Below are positions 48,575 to 57,014 of a stretch of 64,000 bases of DNA, piece after piece (within the stretch, counting starts at the first letter, position 1; every line of letters begins with the position of its first letter). Made by a program: the position numbers and the translations under genes. The notes beneath the pieces are model-generated. The model was not told the origin of the DNA. It searched no databases and worked only from the letters and a program-made list of their open reading frames with translations. Source of the DNA: Candidatus Aenigmatarchaeota archaeon (GTDB lineage: Archaea > Aenigmatarchaeota > Aenigmatarchaeia > CG10238-14); NCBI GenBank assembly GCA_017610225.1, contig JAFCCM010000004.1, positions 1 through 64,000 of the forward strand, written 5' to 3'.

Positions 48575-49981
48575 CTAAAATCCTGCGTATATCTCTTCAA
48601 GCTTTTTTAATTCACAATATTCTTCTATATCTACCATTTCTTCATCTCTACAGAAAGAACTGGGACCAAATTTTCTTTCTACAGCATCAAAATATGCTGA
48701 AAATTTTCCTTCCTCCGTATGAAACAGCCATGATGGAATATTTAATTCTTTCAATACATCTTCATATTTAGAAGCTAATACAGTATCTATACTAACATAT
48801 GGTAAATCTCCTTTTATAGACAACTCTTTCATAATTGTAAACATTTTATTTTCATTATCTTGGTACTCTTTTGTTTTCACTCCCCTCCCTTTTTCCTTAA
48901 AACCAAGAAGAGTTACTCTTATAGCTCTATTATTTGCTTCTCTTAAAACAGAAGAAAAATTCCATTCATCCATTATAGCAGGAATAATCTGTATACTAGC
49001 TTTATTCCTGTCTATACCATTATATTCCAATAAATAACCAAGTCTCTGTACATCTGCAACGCTAAAAGCAGAGAAAGCAAATGAACCTATATATTCAATA
49101 ATTTTAGGCCATTTACGATTATCCATAAGCCAACTTATATCTTTTGTCGAAAAGTTTGGAATTATTCCCTCTCGCCTAAGCGATATTAGATAGTCAATAA
49201 AATTAGGATGGGACAAAGGTTCTCCGCCGCCAAGAGCTACTTCAAAAATTTGCATTTCAGACAACATTTTTGCCAAAGAATATGGATTCATCTCAGAATG
49301 TTTTCCATCAGCGCTTGAGTCTTGATAACAAAAATTACAATTTTGAGTACAGAAATTAGTTATTTTTACATCCATTAATTCTGGCAAAGTTGACTTGCTT
49401 GGATTTTCTGAAGTTTGAGGAGACTCAAAACTGAATCTTATTTTTGTTCCATCTGATTGATTAAATAAAACCCAATATTCATATTTTTTATCATATCGAC
49501 AAACCCAATTTTCAGTATGATTTTCTCTTGGTATTTGCAATTTGAATTCAGTATCATCAGCAAGAGGATGATTCTTTTCATCATTGTCATTACCACCCAA
49601 AATTACAAGATTATTTTGTAATATGAATTTTTTCAATTCTTGAAAAAAGGTTTTATCTGGAAATTTACTACCATATTTTCTTGGCAAAGTTAACATGCTC
49701 TGGTGATCTATATACATACTATCAAAAGAGAATTCGTTCTTGCTGGTGCTCTTTGATATCCAGTCTTTCAATATGGAAGAAAATATTTCATTCGGAGCAT
49801 CTATTGAATTTCTCAATAGACATGCCAAATACAATTCTTTACTTTTTTTTGAAGCTGAAATAAAATTCTGCCAACCAAAACCATCTTCTGTAAGATAATC
49901 CGATTGCCCTGGCAAGAAAATCATGCTATGTGTACTAGAACTGTTCGTAGCAAACCCGAATCTTATATTATGTATTTTCAT
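48575..49981 (-). CDS. Radical SAM protein with N-terminal NSSS motif domain, 468 aa
   Basis: The radical SAM cluster CTQNCNFC (CxxxCxxC) near residue 211 is followed by LGGGEPLSHP (the SAM-binding GGE motif). The domain resembles the SPASM/MoaA-like branch. The N-terminus begins RFGFATNSSSTHSM, a short motif I have seen at the start of phage proteins of unknown function, and about 200 residues precede the SAM domain. A late Cys pair (FCRDEEM...EYCEL) might hold an auxiliary site. No peptide precursor is evident nearby, so the substrate is open. Confidence 0.8.
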   Translation of the reverse strand: MKIHNIRFGFATNSSSTHSMIFLPGQSDYLTEDGFGWQNFISASKKSKELYLACLLRNSIDAPNEIFSSILKDWISKSTSKNEFSFDSMYIDHQSMLTLPRKYGSKFPDKTFFQELKKFILQNNLVILGGNDNDEKNHPLADDTEFKLQIPRENHTENWVCRYDKKYEYWVLFNQSDGTKIRFSFESPQTSENPSKSTLPELMDVKITNFCTQNCNFCYQDSSADGKHSEMNPYSLAKMLSEMQIFEVALGGGEPLSHPNFIDYLISLRREGIIPNFSTKDISWLMDNRKWPKIIEYIGSFAFSAFSVADVQRLGYLLEYNGIDRNKASIQIIPAIMDEWNFSSVLREANNRAIRVTLLGFKEKGRGVKTKEYQDNENKMFTIMKELSIKGDLPYVSIDTVLASKYEDVLKELNIPSWLFHTEEGKFSAYFDAVERKFGPSSFCRDEEMVDIEEYCELKKLEEIYAGF

Positions 49982-50007
49982 TTTTAATTCTTCCTTTAAC
50001 TATTTTT

Positions 50008-50400
50008 TCAGCCTTCTTTGTCTTTTTTACTAAAATCTATTTCAATTTGACCTTCTGGCAACTTTCCCATCTCTCCGTCTATAGCTTTTTTGATAGCTTC
50101 ATATTTATCCCACATTCTTTCAGCATCGTCCTTATCAAGATATCCCATAGAAAGAAATGAAGGATACCCATTGCAACTAGATGGACAAGCATCGCTCATA
50201 TTAGCATAAAATAAGAAAACGCCATGTTCTTGCATTTCATCAATTTGTTCTTGTTTCATAAAAACCAAAGGCATGAAAATCAAATGCAACATATTTTCAT
50301 ATCCTTTTTCTATTTGCGCACTAGTAAATATTTCTCTTTTATAAACTCCAAGAGCAAGATCTTTAATTTCTCTATCTGTTCTTTTGGGATATTTACTCAT
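50008..50400 (-). CDS. Hypothetical protein, 130 aa
   Basis: ATG at 50400 overlaps the stop of its upstream neighbour. Contains ACPSSCNGYPS near residue 72 and an acidic C-terminus. It lies just upstream of the radical SAM gene in the same operon. Not recognised. Confidence 0.6.
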   Translation of the reverse strand: MSKYPKRTDREIKDLALGVYKREIFTSAQIEKGYENMLHLIFMPLVFMKQEQIDEMQEHGVFLFYANMSDACPSSCNGYPSFLSMGYLDKDDAERMWDKYEAIKKAIDGEMGKLPEGQIEIDFSKKDKEG

Positions 50401-50809
50401 AGTTATCATCCAATCCTAAAATAACCCTCATAGCTTCTATAGGGATTCCAAACATTTCGCTAACTCTGTTCATGCATTCATCACACATAGTATAATTTTT
50501 TACATCAAAAATACCAATAAATTCAAATACTTCTTCTTCACAAAACGTTTTAATTCCACTCTCATCACAAAAATGTACAATTCCATTTTCTGTTATACAT
50601 AATGTTAAAAAAGTTGCAGGATTAGAATTTTTTCTTTTAATCGTTTTTACATTTCGATTTATTAACCCCAAAACAAATTCCCATTCTGTATCTATAGATT
50701 CTTTTAAACAACTATAGCATGTAAAAAATATATTCCCTTTTTCATCTACCGAAGAATCAATCTCAGATAAAATATTTTCATTTTTACAAAATGGGCATTT
50801 AATTTTCAT
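50393..50809 (-). CDS. Zinc-binding protein, 138 aa
   Basis: Three Cys pairs (CPFCKN, CYSCLK, CDECMN) predict two zinc sites separated by a beta region. Function unknown. Confidence 0.65.
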   Translation of the reverse strand: MKIKCPFCKNENILSEIDSSVDEKGNIFFTCYSCLKESIDTEWEFVLGLINRNVKTIKRKNSNPATFLTLCITENGIVHFCDESGIKTFCEEEVFEFIGIFDVKNYTMCDECMNRVSEMFGIPIEAMRVILGLDDNYE

Positions 50810-50818
50810 ATTATTTCC

Positions 50819-51061
50819 TTACGGGCAATATTTTTTGTTTTTTATAACTGTTTTTTTTCGTCTATGTCTATTGGGACATCGTTTTGTAACATATGCTTCA
50901 GTACCACTAATTAAAACTTCCTCCTGCATCTTCGTACCGCAAGATAAGCATTTCCCAGTAAAAAAACGATAAATATATAAAAATGGTTTAAACATTTTAT
51001 TCCTATTAACCAAATAATGGACTGTTCCCTCCATGAAACAATCCATTATTAGCTTTAGCAT
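50819..51061 (-). CDS. Small basic zinc protein, 80 aa
   Basis: CLSCGTKM near residue 38 and CPNRH near residue 62, with a basic tail. Function unknown. Confidence 0.6.
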   Translation of the reverse strand: MLKLIMDCFMEGTVHYLVNRNKMFKPFLYIYRFFTGKCLSCGTKMQEEVLISGTEAYVTKRCPNRHRRKKTVIKNKKYCP

Positions 51062-51078
51062 CTATATTATTTTAATTC

Positions 51079-52302
51079 TTAACTGATTTCAAGAATACCA
51101 TCCTTATAAAATAGGTCATATTCATTATCTTCGCCCATGCTGGCATCCTTAAGTAAAGAATTAGAAATCCTAATATTCCCACTCTTGTCTACCGTATAAA
51201 CAGAATATTCTGATACAGAAACAGGAACATTCCTCTTATAGCCAGTAACCTTGACAGACGAAAGTTCTGCCCATGCAAATACCTTGTCTCCTGCAAAAAG
51301 ATGCATTCCGGTATTTACAATAGAGCTTGGAACACAAACTCTACCTCTACTGTCTTTATTTACGGTAGCCTCCTTGGAAGCAAGCAACTTTTCGCAATCT
51401 TCGCAAATTCCATCGGTAATTTCTGCTTCTGGGAAATAAAATCCGCATTCAGAGCAAACTAATGTCTCTTCATCATCCAAATCACCTTCTTCATCTTCGA
51501 TGCAGTCATCTTCATAGTCAGCTTCATTATAATCTTCTTCATCAACAATATCATCAATATCAGTATTTTCTGCTATATAATCATATAATGGTTCCACTCT
51601 TTCTCCACCACATTGCTTTATAACTTCATATTCACATACTCTCATTTTTTCATTATTATAATCAACAGGAACTGCAACAACATTCATCGGATTTACTTTA
51701 ACTTCAACAAGAATACCATTAGGATAAAAACCATTAGCATAATTGTATGCAGCTACATGCAAACCACTGGAACAAGTTACATTTCTATCTGCATCAACTT
51801 GATCCCTATCCATTTTCACAATAGAACCAACACTATTATCAAAAATTTCACTATTTACATCTTTCCAATTTTCCGTAATACGCTTATAACAAACAAAACA
51901 ACCATCAGCAGTTAAAGGAATTCCATTATGTTCCAAAAACCCATAAAGGTCTTTACAAGACTCTTTCGAAGGATTTTTCTTCAAATTTTCCCAAAACTTG
52001 ATAAGCGGTTCATAAGGTAAATCCGCATCAACAAATTGCAGTACTCTATTACTTAAAACAACTGGCAAGGGTTCGCCATCTAAGACAATAACACCGTTTT
52101 CAAGGAAAAATCTTCCGCTAGTATGCTTCTTTAAACGAGTAGATACATTGATCATTTCTACGGCTTCATCAGTTTTCTTTTGAAGAAGTAATTCCTTAAT
52201 TTTTCTGCAATAAGGATTTATAGCATCAATCGGAACAAGACAATCGGAAAAGATAATTACCACAGAGTTGTCAGTCATTAAAAAGCTTTGATAGTCCTTC
52301 AT
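51079..52302 (-). CDS. rIIB-like protein with C-terminal zinc-ribbon extension, 407 aa
   Basis: Matches T4 rIIB in the core: EAVEMINVSTRLKK, FLENGVIVLDGEPL, LYGFLEHNGIPLTADGCFVCYKR, then SGLHVAAYNYA and VVAVPVDYNNEKMRVCEYEV, each given here only in part. T4 rIIB works with rIIA in lysis timing and resistance to RexAB-type exclusion. Unlike T4, this protein lacks the N-terminal HTH and continues with an acidic linker, CSECGFYFPE...CEDCEK (zinc ribbon, about residue 285) and a beta-rich domain. Own promoter directly upstream. Confidence 0.85.
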   Translation of the reverse strand: MKDYQSFLMTDNSVVIIFSDCLVPIDAINPYCRKIKELLLQKKTDEAVEMINVSTRLKKHTSGRFFLENGVIVLDGEPLPVVLSNRVLQFVDADLPYEPLIKFWENLKKNPSKESCKDLYGFLEHNGIPLTADGCFVCYKRITENWKDVNSEIFDNSVGSIVKMDRDQVDADRNVTCSSGLHVAAYNYANGFYPNGILVEVKVNPMNVVAVPVDYNNEKMRVCEYEVIKQCGGERVEPLYDYIAENTDIDDIVDEEDYNEADYEDDCIEDEEGDLDDEETLVCSECGFYFPEAEITDGICEDCEKLLASKEATVNKDSRGRVCVPSSIVNTGMHLFAGDKVFAWAELSSVKVTGYKRNVPVSVSEYSVYTVDKSGNIRISNSLLKDASMGEDNEYDLFYKDGILEIS

Positions 52303-52346
52303 TTGTTTCTCCTTTTCAAAAAGTTGATTTTATTTCGTTCTATCCT

Positions 52347-52374
52347 ATTATACTTTACTCTTCTACTTTTGCAA
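52347..52374 (-). promoter_or_regulatory. Promoter for the rIIB-like gene
   Basis: Exact TTGCAA-N16-TATAAT on the minus strand. The -35 falls in the last codons of the rIIA-like gene. Confidence 0.85.
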
Positions 52375-55300
52375 CTTCTTTTTCCAGATTTTTTTCAACT
52401 GCATTAATGTAGAAAACAACATTATCTGCGGGAACACTTCTAACATAACTACTCAAATGTATAAGAAGGGGATATCTTTTTCTAAATTCTTTTGATAGAT
52501 CAATAATATCAGATTGTTCTATTTCATCATTTGAAAATATCTTTTCTCCTATAATACCACAAAGATTTCTCACTTCTGTAACAGAAACTTTAGCTTCGTT
52601 CAATATATTACTTCTTTCCATATATTTATGAATAGTACTTTCCTTATTTTCAATCTTATCCAAAATCTTTTTATTAACTATAAATTCATACAGATAACTA
52701 TAAGATTTATGAATTAAATCATCACCATAATTAAAATATTCCTTTCCATATAACTGAAAATTCTTATCTTCTCTTAATTTATCAATTTTGTTTTTGATCC
52801 ATATCCTAAGAGGAACCCAGTTATCACCAAGCTTCTTGATATATCTTTCAGGAATACCATAAATATCAATATTATATTTCTTAGCGATATCACTCAAAGT
52901 CCATAGATTACAATATTCTTTTTTGGTTTTTTCATCAATAGCCTTTCTATAGCTCAAGGCAACGTAAACTCCGCTATCTTCAGCTAAATCAATATCTTCC
53001 GCATCTTCCCATGACCTGTATGAATCAAGCAATTTTGCTTTAACGATTGTTCGTCTTGTCCTTCCAGAAAGAATTGGAAGATTTTTCATTTTAACCACAT
53101 CAGATAGATTCCCACTAGATAACTGATCGATATAAAATTTATCATTCAATTCTTTCAACTCTTTGACATCCGTAGTCAAGAACTTAATAACTTGGACTTC
53201 GGAAATATCTGGATTTTCCTTAAACAATGTAGCGATTCTACCCCTACTTGGTCTTACGGATTCAGTATTATCGATATACAATACTGTTTTTGTAGTAAAA
53301 AACAAATATCCGCCTTTCTTTACCTTTGGTTCAAATCCATTTTTCCTTATACAAAGAAAATAATCTACCTTATCCTTCGGCATAGCGAAATTTGAACTTT
53401 CATCACTGATTTTAATACCTTTGTATTCAACTTCCTTGACAAAAGAACCTAAATTACTTTTACGAAATTCTTTCCATTTGGATAAAGCAGACCAAAGATT
53501 AGGGCACTTACTGATTTCATTTTTAGTAATCTCTTCCATATCTTTAAGAATTTCTGACAGATATTTTCCTACAGATTTTTTATTTTTTTCATTATTTTCA
53601 AGATTTTCCCTATTAGCGGTAAGTTGCAAATCACCAATTTTGAAATAAATCCTTACTGGAGATTCAAATAATTTTCTATACAATTTATAGCTCTTATCAG
53701 AAGTATTGGTATCAATAAAATCTTCGCTAATACTGTAGGGAATACCATCAACCAAAGCCTTCATATGGTTATCTTCATAATTATAATAATTATTATCGTA
53801 AGCTTCAAGAATCCAACCATCCCCAGAAAGAATTACTTCTTTGTTTTTCCAAGAAAAATTATCGCATCCCAAAATGGTAGGCTTTGTATTCCAATATTGA
53901 GCGGTTTTCTGAACCCACAAACTGAAACTACCATGGTCATCTCTACGAGCATCAATAATAATCTGCGTTCCCTGCAATTCCTCAGTAACTCCAGAAGAAA
54001 CAAGAGAAAGCTTTCCAATTCTTGATTCGTCTATATGAGCTACATACTGTCTACGAACCATACAATTCTCATGAATTTCCCCCTGCTTATCTTTGTAGAT
54101 ATCTTGGGGAGTTATAGAAACAATACAAAACGTATCGGTATAAGCAAAAGGAGATTTTGCCCCCAAGCCAAATCCTCCGGTTTGAGTATTATCATCCCGT
54201 TTGGTAGAATTGTGAACAATTATTCCATCAGCTATAAAATTGTGAAATTCATTATCTATTTCAATGTCAAAAACATCTTCTGTATTTTCTTCTTTGATAT
54301 CAATAATATATTCATAACTTATATTAGAAGAAAACTTTTTATTCATAGAAAATGTTAACATATATGAATCATGTCTTGCAATAATTTCTCGCCCATTAAC
54401 TATATTTGTTTTTTTTCTATCATTTTTACCTCTTTTTCTTATATTCCCGCTTCTATACCCAAGAGAATCAACCAAACTCTTAAAATCATAAGACATTTCT
54501 TTATTAGAAATTTCAAAATGATATAATGGATTATTTTGATTAGTTTTCCAACCATCAGCATCTATAAAACCTTTCAAAAAAGCAAGTCGATTTTTTTGAG
54601 TTAACCCAAAAACCCATGATGGAATCCTTTTATTATTAAAACCATCTATCCACCCTAAATCAGACAATAACTGAGATAAAATAACAGAGTTAATTTTTAC
54701 TTGAGTATACTTATTATCTTTAGTATTTTTGATATCAAGATATTCCAATCCAAGATTATTAACACATTCTTTATAATAAGAATTTATAACGTCATACTCT
54801 GAAGTCGCAAAACTAACACTATATTTTATTCCCTTATATTCATTCCCTCTCCATCCATCACCGAGTAAAAAACCAAAAAATCTACAAAACCAATCTGGTA
54901 TTTTATCTGTGAGATTAATTAACTTTCTAGGAGCATTCGTCAAAGTTACAGCATAGTCATTGATTGATTTGAGTAGTACTTGAGAAAAATTAGTTATTAT
55001 CGATGATCCAGACTCTGTGCATAAAACAATTTGATCTGTATGTATCCTATCTAAACACTGTCTTTTATATTTTTTTTCGAATTTATATCTTTTACATACC
55101 AAATCTTCAACTTTTTTATATTCATATTTTTTTATTTTTTTATTAAAACAAAGAATAGGATGATTAGCTGTAGCAATTATTTCACGATGTAGAGTTTTGA
55201 TCTTGTAGCATTTTTTCTTACCATTAGAATAAGTATTTTTTACAGTTCCAATAACAATCTTACAATTAGCATAATCATAAGAATAAACCCTATCTCCAAC

Positions 55301-55669
55301 CTTTATATTTTTAATTTGCTTATAACTATCTGGTCCCCATACCATGGATTTGCCAGCGATACAATTGCCGTATTGAATGAATACATTAGACATACGATCT
55401 GGAGTAATTCCAGGTCCAAAGTCTTTTACATAAAAATTTGAATCGCATTGGCTAGGAAGCTTGACTTCGATAGGTAAGTCATTCTTGCCGACTTCTCTGT
55501 GGGCATCCCTAGCATTGCTCATAATCTCTTGGCAAATTGTGCGTATTGGGTTCGTATACATCTTGTTCCTTAAAATGTCCATAATAAGGGCAAGATTACC
55601 AATGCTAAAATTCTCTTCCTCAAATTCCTCAGAACGAACAACATTAACAATTGGCAAATCTAGTTTCAT
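52355..55669 (-). CDS. rIIA-like GHKL ATPase, 1104 aa including an intein
   Basis: The exteins (residues 1-102 and 488-1104) join to a T4 rIIA-like protein of about 719 residues. The GHKL N-box is EIMSNARDAH (near 48-57), the G1 box KDFGPGI (near 82), and the G2 box TGGFGLGAKSPFAYTDTF follows the intein, nearly as in T4 rIIA (GGFGLGSKSPFSYTDTF). T4 rIIA and rIIB together counter exclusion systems and influence lysis. Its own promoter lies at 55700-55727 and the rIIB-like gene follows. Confidence 0.88.
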   Translation of the reverse strand: MKLDLPIVNVVRSEEFEEENFSIGNLALIMDILRNKMYTNPIRTICQEIMSNARDAHREVGKNDLPIEVKLPSQCDSNFYVKDFGPGITPDRMSNVFIQYGNCIAGKSMVWGPDSYKQIKNIKVGDRVYSYDYANCKIVIGTVKNTYSNGKKKCYKIKTLHREIIATANHPILCFNKKIKKYEYKKVEDLVCKRYKFEKKYKRQCLDRIHTDQIVLCTESGSSIITNFSQVLLKSINDYAVTLTNAPRKLINLTDKIPDWFCRFFGFLLGDGWRGNEYKGIKYSVSFATSEYDVINSYYKECVNNLGLEYLDIKNTKDNKYTQVKINSVILSQLLSDLGWIDGFNNKRIPSWVFGLTQKNRLAFLKGFIDADGWKTNQNNPLYHFEISNKEMSYDFKSLVDSLGYRSGNIRKRGKNDRKKTNIVNGREIIARHDSYMLTFSMNKKFSSNISYEYIIDIKEENTEDVFDIEIDNEFHNFIADGIIVHNSTKRDDNTQTGGFGLGAKSPFAYTDTFCIVSITPQDIYKDKQGEIHENCMVRRQYVAHIDESRIGKLSLVSSGVTEELQGTQIIIDARRDDHGSFSLWVQKTAQYWNTKPTILGCDNFSWKNKEVILSGDGWILEAYDNNYYNYEDNHMKALVDGIPYSISEDFIDTNTSDKSYKLYRKLFESPVRIYFKIGDLQLTANRENLENNEKNKKSVGKYLSEILKDMEEITKNEISKCPNLWSALSKWKEFRKSNLGSFVKEVEYKGIKISDESSNFAMPKDKVDYFLCIRKNGFEPKVKKGGYLFFTTKTVLYIDNTESVRPSRGRIATLFKENPDISEVQVIKFLTTDVKELKELNDKFYIDQLSSGNLSDVVKMKNLPILSGRTRRTIVKAKLLDSYRSWEDAEDIDLAEDSGVYVALSYRKAIDEKTKKEYCNLWTLSDIAKKYNIDIYGIPERYIKKLGDNWVPLRIWIKNKIDKLREDKNFQLYGKEYFNYGDDLIHKSYSYLYEFIVNKKILDKIENKESTIHKYMERSNILNEAKVSVTEVRNLCGIIGEKIFSNDEIEQSDIIDLSKEFRKRYPLLIHLSSYVRSVPADNVVFYINAVEKNLEKEVAKVEE
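54209..55363 (-). mobile_element. LAGLIDADG intein in the rIIA-like ATPase domain, 385 aa
   Basis: Starts at Cys103 of the precursor (CIAGKSMVWG), with block B TANHPI near intein residue 66, two LAGLIDADG motifs (FGFLLGDGW near 163, FLKGFIDADGW near 262), block F and the C-terminal splice block HNFIADGIIVHN, then Ser as the first extein residue. All splicing residues (Cys1, the block B His, the penultimate His, the final Asn, Ser+1) are present, so it should splice and home. It interrupts the ATP-binding site exactly between QYGN and STKRD, so the enzyme is inactive until splicing. Confidence 0.93.
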
Positions 55670-55699
55670 CGCTTTACCTTTCTATTTTTAGTTCAACTC

Positions 55700-55727
55700 A
55701 TTATACTGCGTTTTCTCTGAAAGGAAA
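55700..55727 (-). promoter_or_regulatory. Promoter for the rIIA-like gene
   Basis: TTTCCT, 16-base spacer, TATAAT on the minus strand, 30 bases from the ATG. The -35 is weaker than the consensus. Confidence 0.65.
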
Positions 55728-55735
55728 CTTTTTCT

Positions 55736-56011
55736 TCAGTTTTCCAGGTGTGATTTTAATCTTTCTGCCGCTTCTCTACCATATTCTGTATTCGGATAAT
55801 ATTTTACCCACCATTTATCCGTATCTTCTCTAGAACCTTTTAACCTTTTAACCCCAATCATCGGATCGTTATGAGAGTCATCAACAACCTTTACAAGCTG
55901 CATCGCTATCTGCATAGCAACACGGCCAGGAATGCCCTCAATAATCAATTCATTCATTATAGCATGGGCTAATTTTTCTTCTGGCGAATCAGTCTTTATT
56001 GGAAAATTCAT
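55736..56011 (-). CDS. Hypothetical protein, 91 aa
   Basis: Helical first half (AIMNELIIEGIPGRVAMQIA) and a Trp/Tyr-containing second half ending in a helix. Not recognised. Confidence 0.6.
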   Translation of the reverse strand: MNFPIKTDSPEEKLAHAIMNELIIEGIPGRVAMQIAMQLVKVVDDSHNDPMIGVKRLKGSREDTDKWWVKYYPNTEYGREAAERLKSHLEN

Positions 56012-56013
56012 AA

Positions 56014-56283
56014 TTATTTATCCCAATTTACATCGAATCCTATGATCTGTCCCATTTCCGGTTCTTTGAAACCATGTTTTTCTACAAGAATTTCTTCTAA
56101 CTTTGATTTTTTATCTTTAAAAATATCATCATAAACCTCATCCGGATATTCATCGTCAAGTTTTTTTGTTATAGATTTGCAAAGAACTTCAAACTTTTCT
56201 TGTGTTATATTCTCTGGTCCAAATAAAATATCTTCATCCGAATATTCAAATTCATTTGCATCTATTATACAAAATATTTTCAT
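56014..56283 (-). CDS. Small acidic protein, 89 aa, paralogue of 56450-56722
   Basis: MKIFCIIDANE...EDILFGPENITQEKFEVLC and ILVEKHGFKEPE align in order with the protein at 56450 (MFCIAFGSCYED...YHPKGMSQDDFNELC, LIEKHGFCYPE). A duplicated small domain. Function unknown. Confidence 0.65.
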   Translation of the reverse strand: MKIFCIIDANEFEYSDEDILFGPENITQEKFEVLCKSITKKLDDEYPDEVYDDIFKDKKSKLEEILVEKHGFKEPEMGQIIGFDVNWDK

Positions 56284-56435
56284 TTAATTAATCCTTTCAA
56301 TCTTTGTATCTCATTATCTAATGCAATAATCAATTTATTTTGTTCTGATAATGGAGAATCTGTAGCATTATCCGGTAAAATTATTACATAAACATAATCT
56401 TCACCAGGCCATTCAATTGTTTTAACATTAGCCAT
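56280..56435 (-). CDS. Small protein, 51 aa
   Basis: ATG at 56435; the stop overlaps the next ATG (ATGA). Beta N-terminus (EDYVYVIIL) and a helical end. It lies between the two paralogues. Function unknown. Confidence 0.5.
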   Translation of the reverse strand: MANVKTIEWPGEDYVYVIILPDNATDSPLSEQNKLIIALDNEIQRLKGLIK

Positions 56436-56449
56436 ATTATTTTCTTTTC

Positions 56450-56722
56450 TTAAAATTCCTCATCTAAAAAGAATGTCCGCCATTCTGGATAACAAAATCC
56501 ATGTTTTTCTATCAATTCCTTTTCAAGATGGTCACATATATCATCATATTTTGTCCATATGCTCTGAGGATTATAGGTTTTTAAAAACTCTCCACAGATG
56601 CTTCCGCATAACTCGTTAAAATCATCTTGCGACATTCCCTTGGGATGGTATAGAAAAATCTCACGAACATCTTCATAACAACTTCCAAATGCTATACAGA
56701 ACATTTGTATGTTTTCTTCCAT
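56450..56722 (-). CDS. Small acidic protein, 90 aa, paralogue of 56014-56283
   Basis: Shares the sequence plan of 56014-56283, with extra cysteines. First gene after the promoter at 56729-56756. Function unknown. Confidence 0.65.
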   Translation of the reverse strand: MEENIQMFCIAFGSCYEDVREIFLYHPKGMSQDDFNELCGSICGEFLKTYNPQSIWTKYDDICDHLEKELIEKHGFCYPEWRTFFLDEEF

Positions 56723-56728
56723 GGCTCT

Positions 56729-56756
56729 ATTATACTCCGTCTTTTTTCTTTTGCAC
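56729..56756 (-). promoter_or_regulatory. Promoter
   Basis: GTGCAA, 16-base spacer, TATAAT on the minus strand, placed just before the ATG at 56722. It is divergent from the plus-strand cassette. Confidence 0.8.
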
Positions 56757-56812
56757 CGATTTTTTTAAAAAATTCCCAAAAATAATAAAGGAATTTCACA
56801 ATATTAAGACAA

Positions 56813-56818
56813 TATAAT
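56813..56818 (+). promoter_or_regulatory. Plus-strand -10 element of the endonuclease cassette
   Basis: TATAAT, 26 bases upstream of the HTH start, without a clear -35 at 16-17 bases. Confidence 0.35.
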
Positions 56819-56843
56819 AATGTCTTTAATTTAGGAGATTAAA

Positions 56844-57014
56844 ATGAAAAAACTATCAGATGTAGATAAAATTAAAATTGTCAAAAAATATATTAATGGT
56901 TTCTCTGGAATTAAACTGTCAGAGTTATTTAATGTAACAAAACAAAATATATATCAAATATTAAAATCCAGAAATATACCACTTAGAAAAAGAGGAAGAA
57001 AAAATGGAAAATAA
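56844..57014 (+). CDS. HTH (resolvase-type) DNA-binding protein, 56 aa
   Basis: ATG at 56844 with TTAGGAG. LSELFNVTKQNIYQIL and RNIPLRKRGRK read as a Hin-type helix-turn-helix with a basic tail. Overlaps the GIY-YIG gene by 11 bases. Same gene order as the 34.6-kb cassette: HTH first, nuclease second. Confidence 0.65.
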   Translation: MKKLSDVDKIKIVKKYINGFSGIKLSELFNVTKQNIYQILKSRNIPLRKRGRKNGK

